5,892 bases of DNA. Origin: Pseudanabaenaceae cyanobacterium MP8IB2.15 (GTDB lineage: Bacteria > Cyanobacteriota > Cyanobacteriia > Pseudanabaenales > Pseudanabaenaceae). Both the position numbers and the translations under genes were made by a program. This document shows, in pieces, positions 5,890 through 5,892 of this stretch (position 1 is its first letter; every line of letters begins with the position of its first letter). The stretch covers positions 1 through 5,892 of the forward strand of contig JARCMB010000096.1 in assembly GCA_030248825.1 (NCBI GenBank), read 5' to 3'. The notes beneath the pieces were generated by a model. The model saw only the letters and a program-made list of their open reading frames with translations, was not told the origin of the DNA and searched no databases.

Positions 5890-5892
5890 AGA

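Overview
The window reads as a stretch of cyanobacterial chromosome. Three things point there. A pcxA (cotA/CemA-family) proton-extrusion gene and the cyanobacterial CobT-like/UPF0284 gene are present, and the palindrome CGATCG is extremely frequent (about 30 copies counted by eye, mostly inside genes, two of them as the HIP1 octamer GCGATCGC). The genus cannot be fixed from this alone.

Layout. Left half, minus strand: pcxA (1-1343; its last few codons lie beyond the left edge), then a small DUF433 antitoxin-like gene (1466-1849). Divergent from it on the plus strand, after a gap of about 140 bases holding a plausible promoter for DUF433 and a small hairpin, come a CobT-family phosphoribosyltransferase gene (1993-3057), an unrecognised gene for a protein with an Ig-like domain followed by six membrane helices (3104-4021), and rsmH, the 16S rRNA C1402 N4-methyltransferase (4073-4942). 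A gap of 242 bases follows, with a 13-base tandem repeat and an unexplained minus-strand reading frame. Last is an Uma2-family (PD-(D/E)XK fold) gene whose frame is broken by one TAA codon near its N-terminus (5185-5832).

The genes do not form one pathway. They are mostly housekeeping or physiology genes (inorganic carbon/pH homeostasis, corrinoid lower-ligand activation, ribosome modification) with two typical cyanobacterial accessory genes between them (a DUF433 gene without a visible toxin, and a broken Uma2 gene). cobT and the membrane gene are 46 bases apart and could share a transcript. I see no convincing new multi-gene system. The points most worth following are the cytoplasmic Ig-like/six-helix protein, the nonsense codon in the Uma2 gene, and the stop codon directly before the rsmH start.
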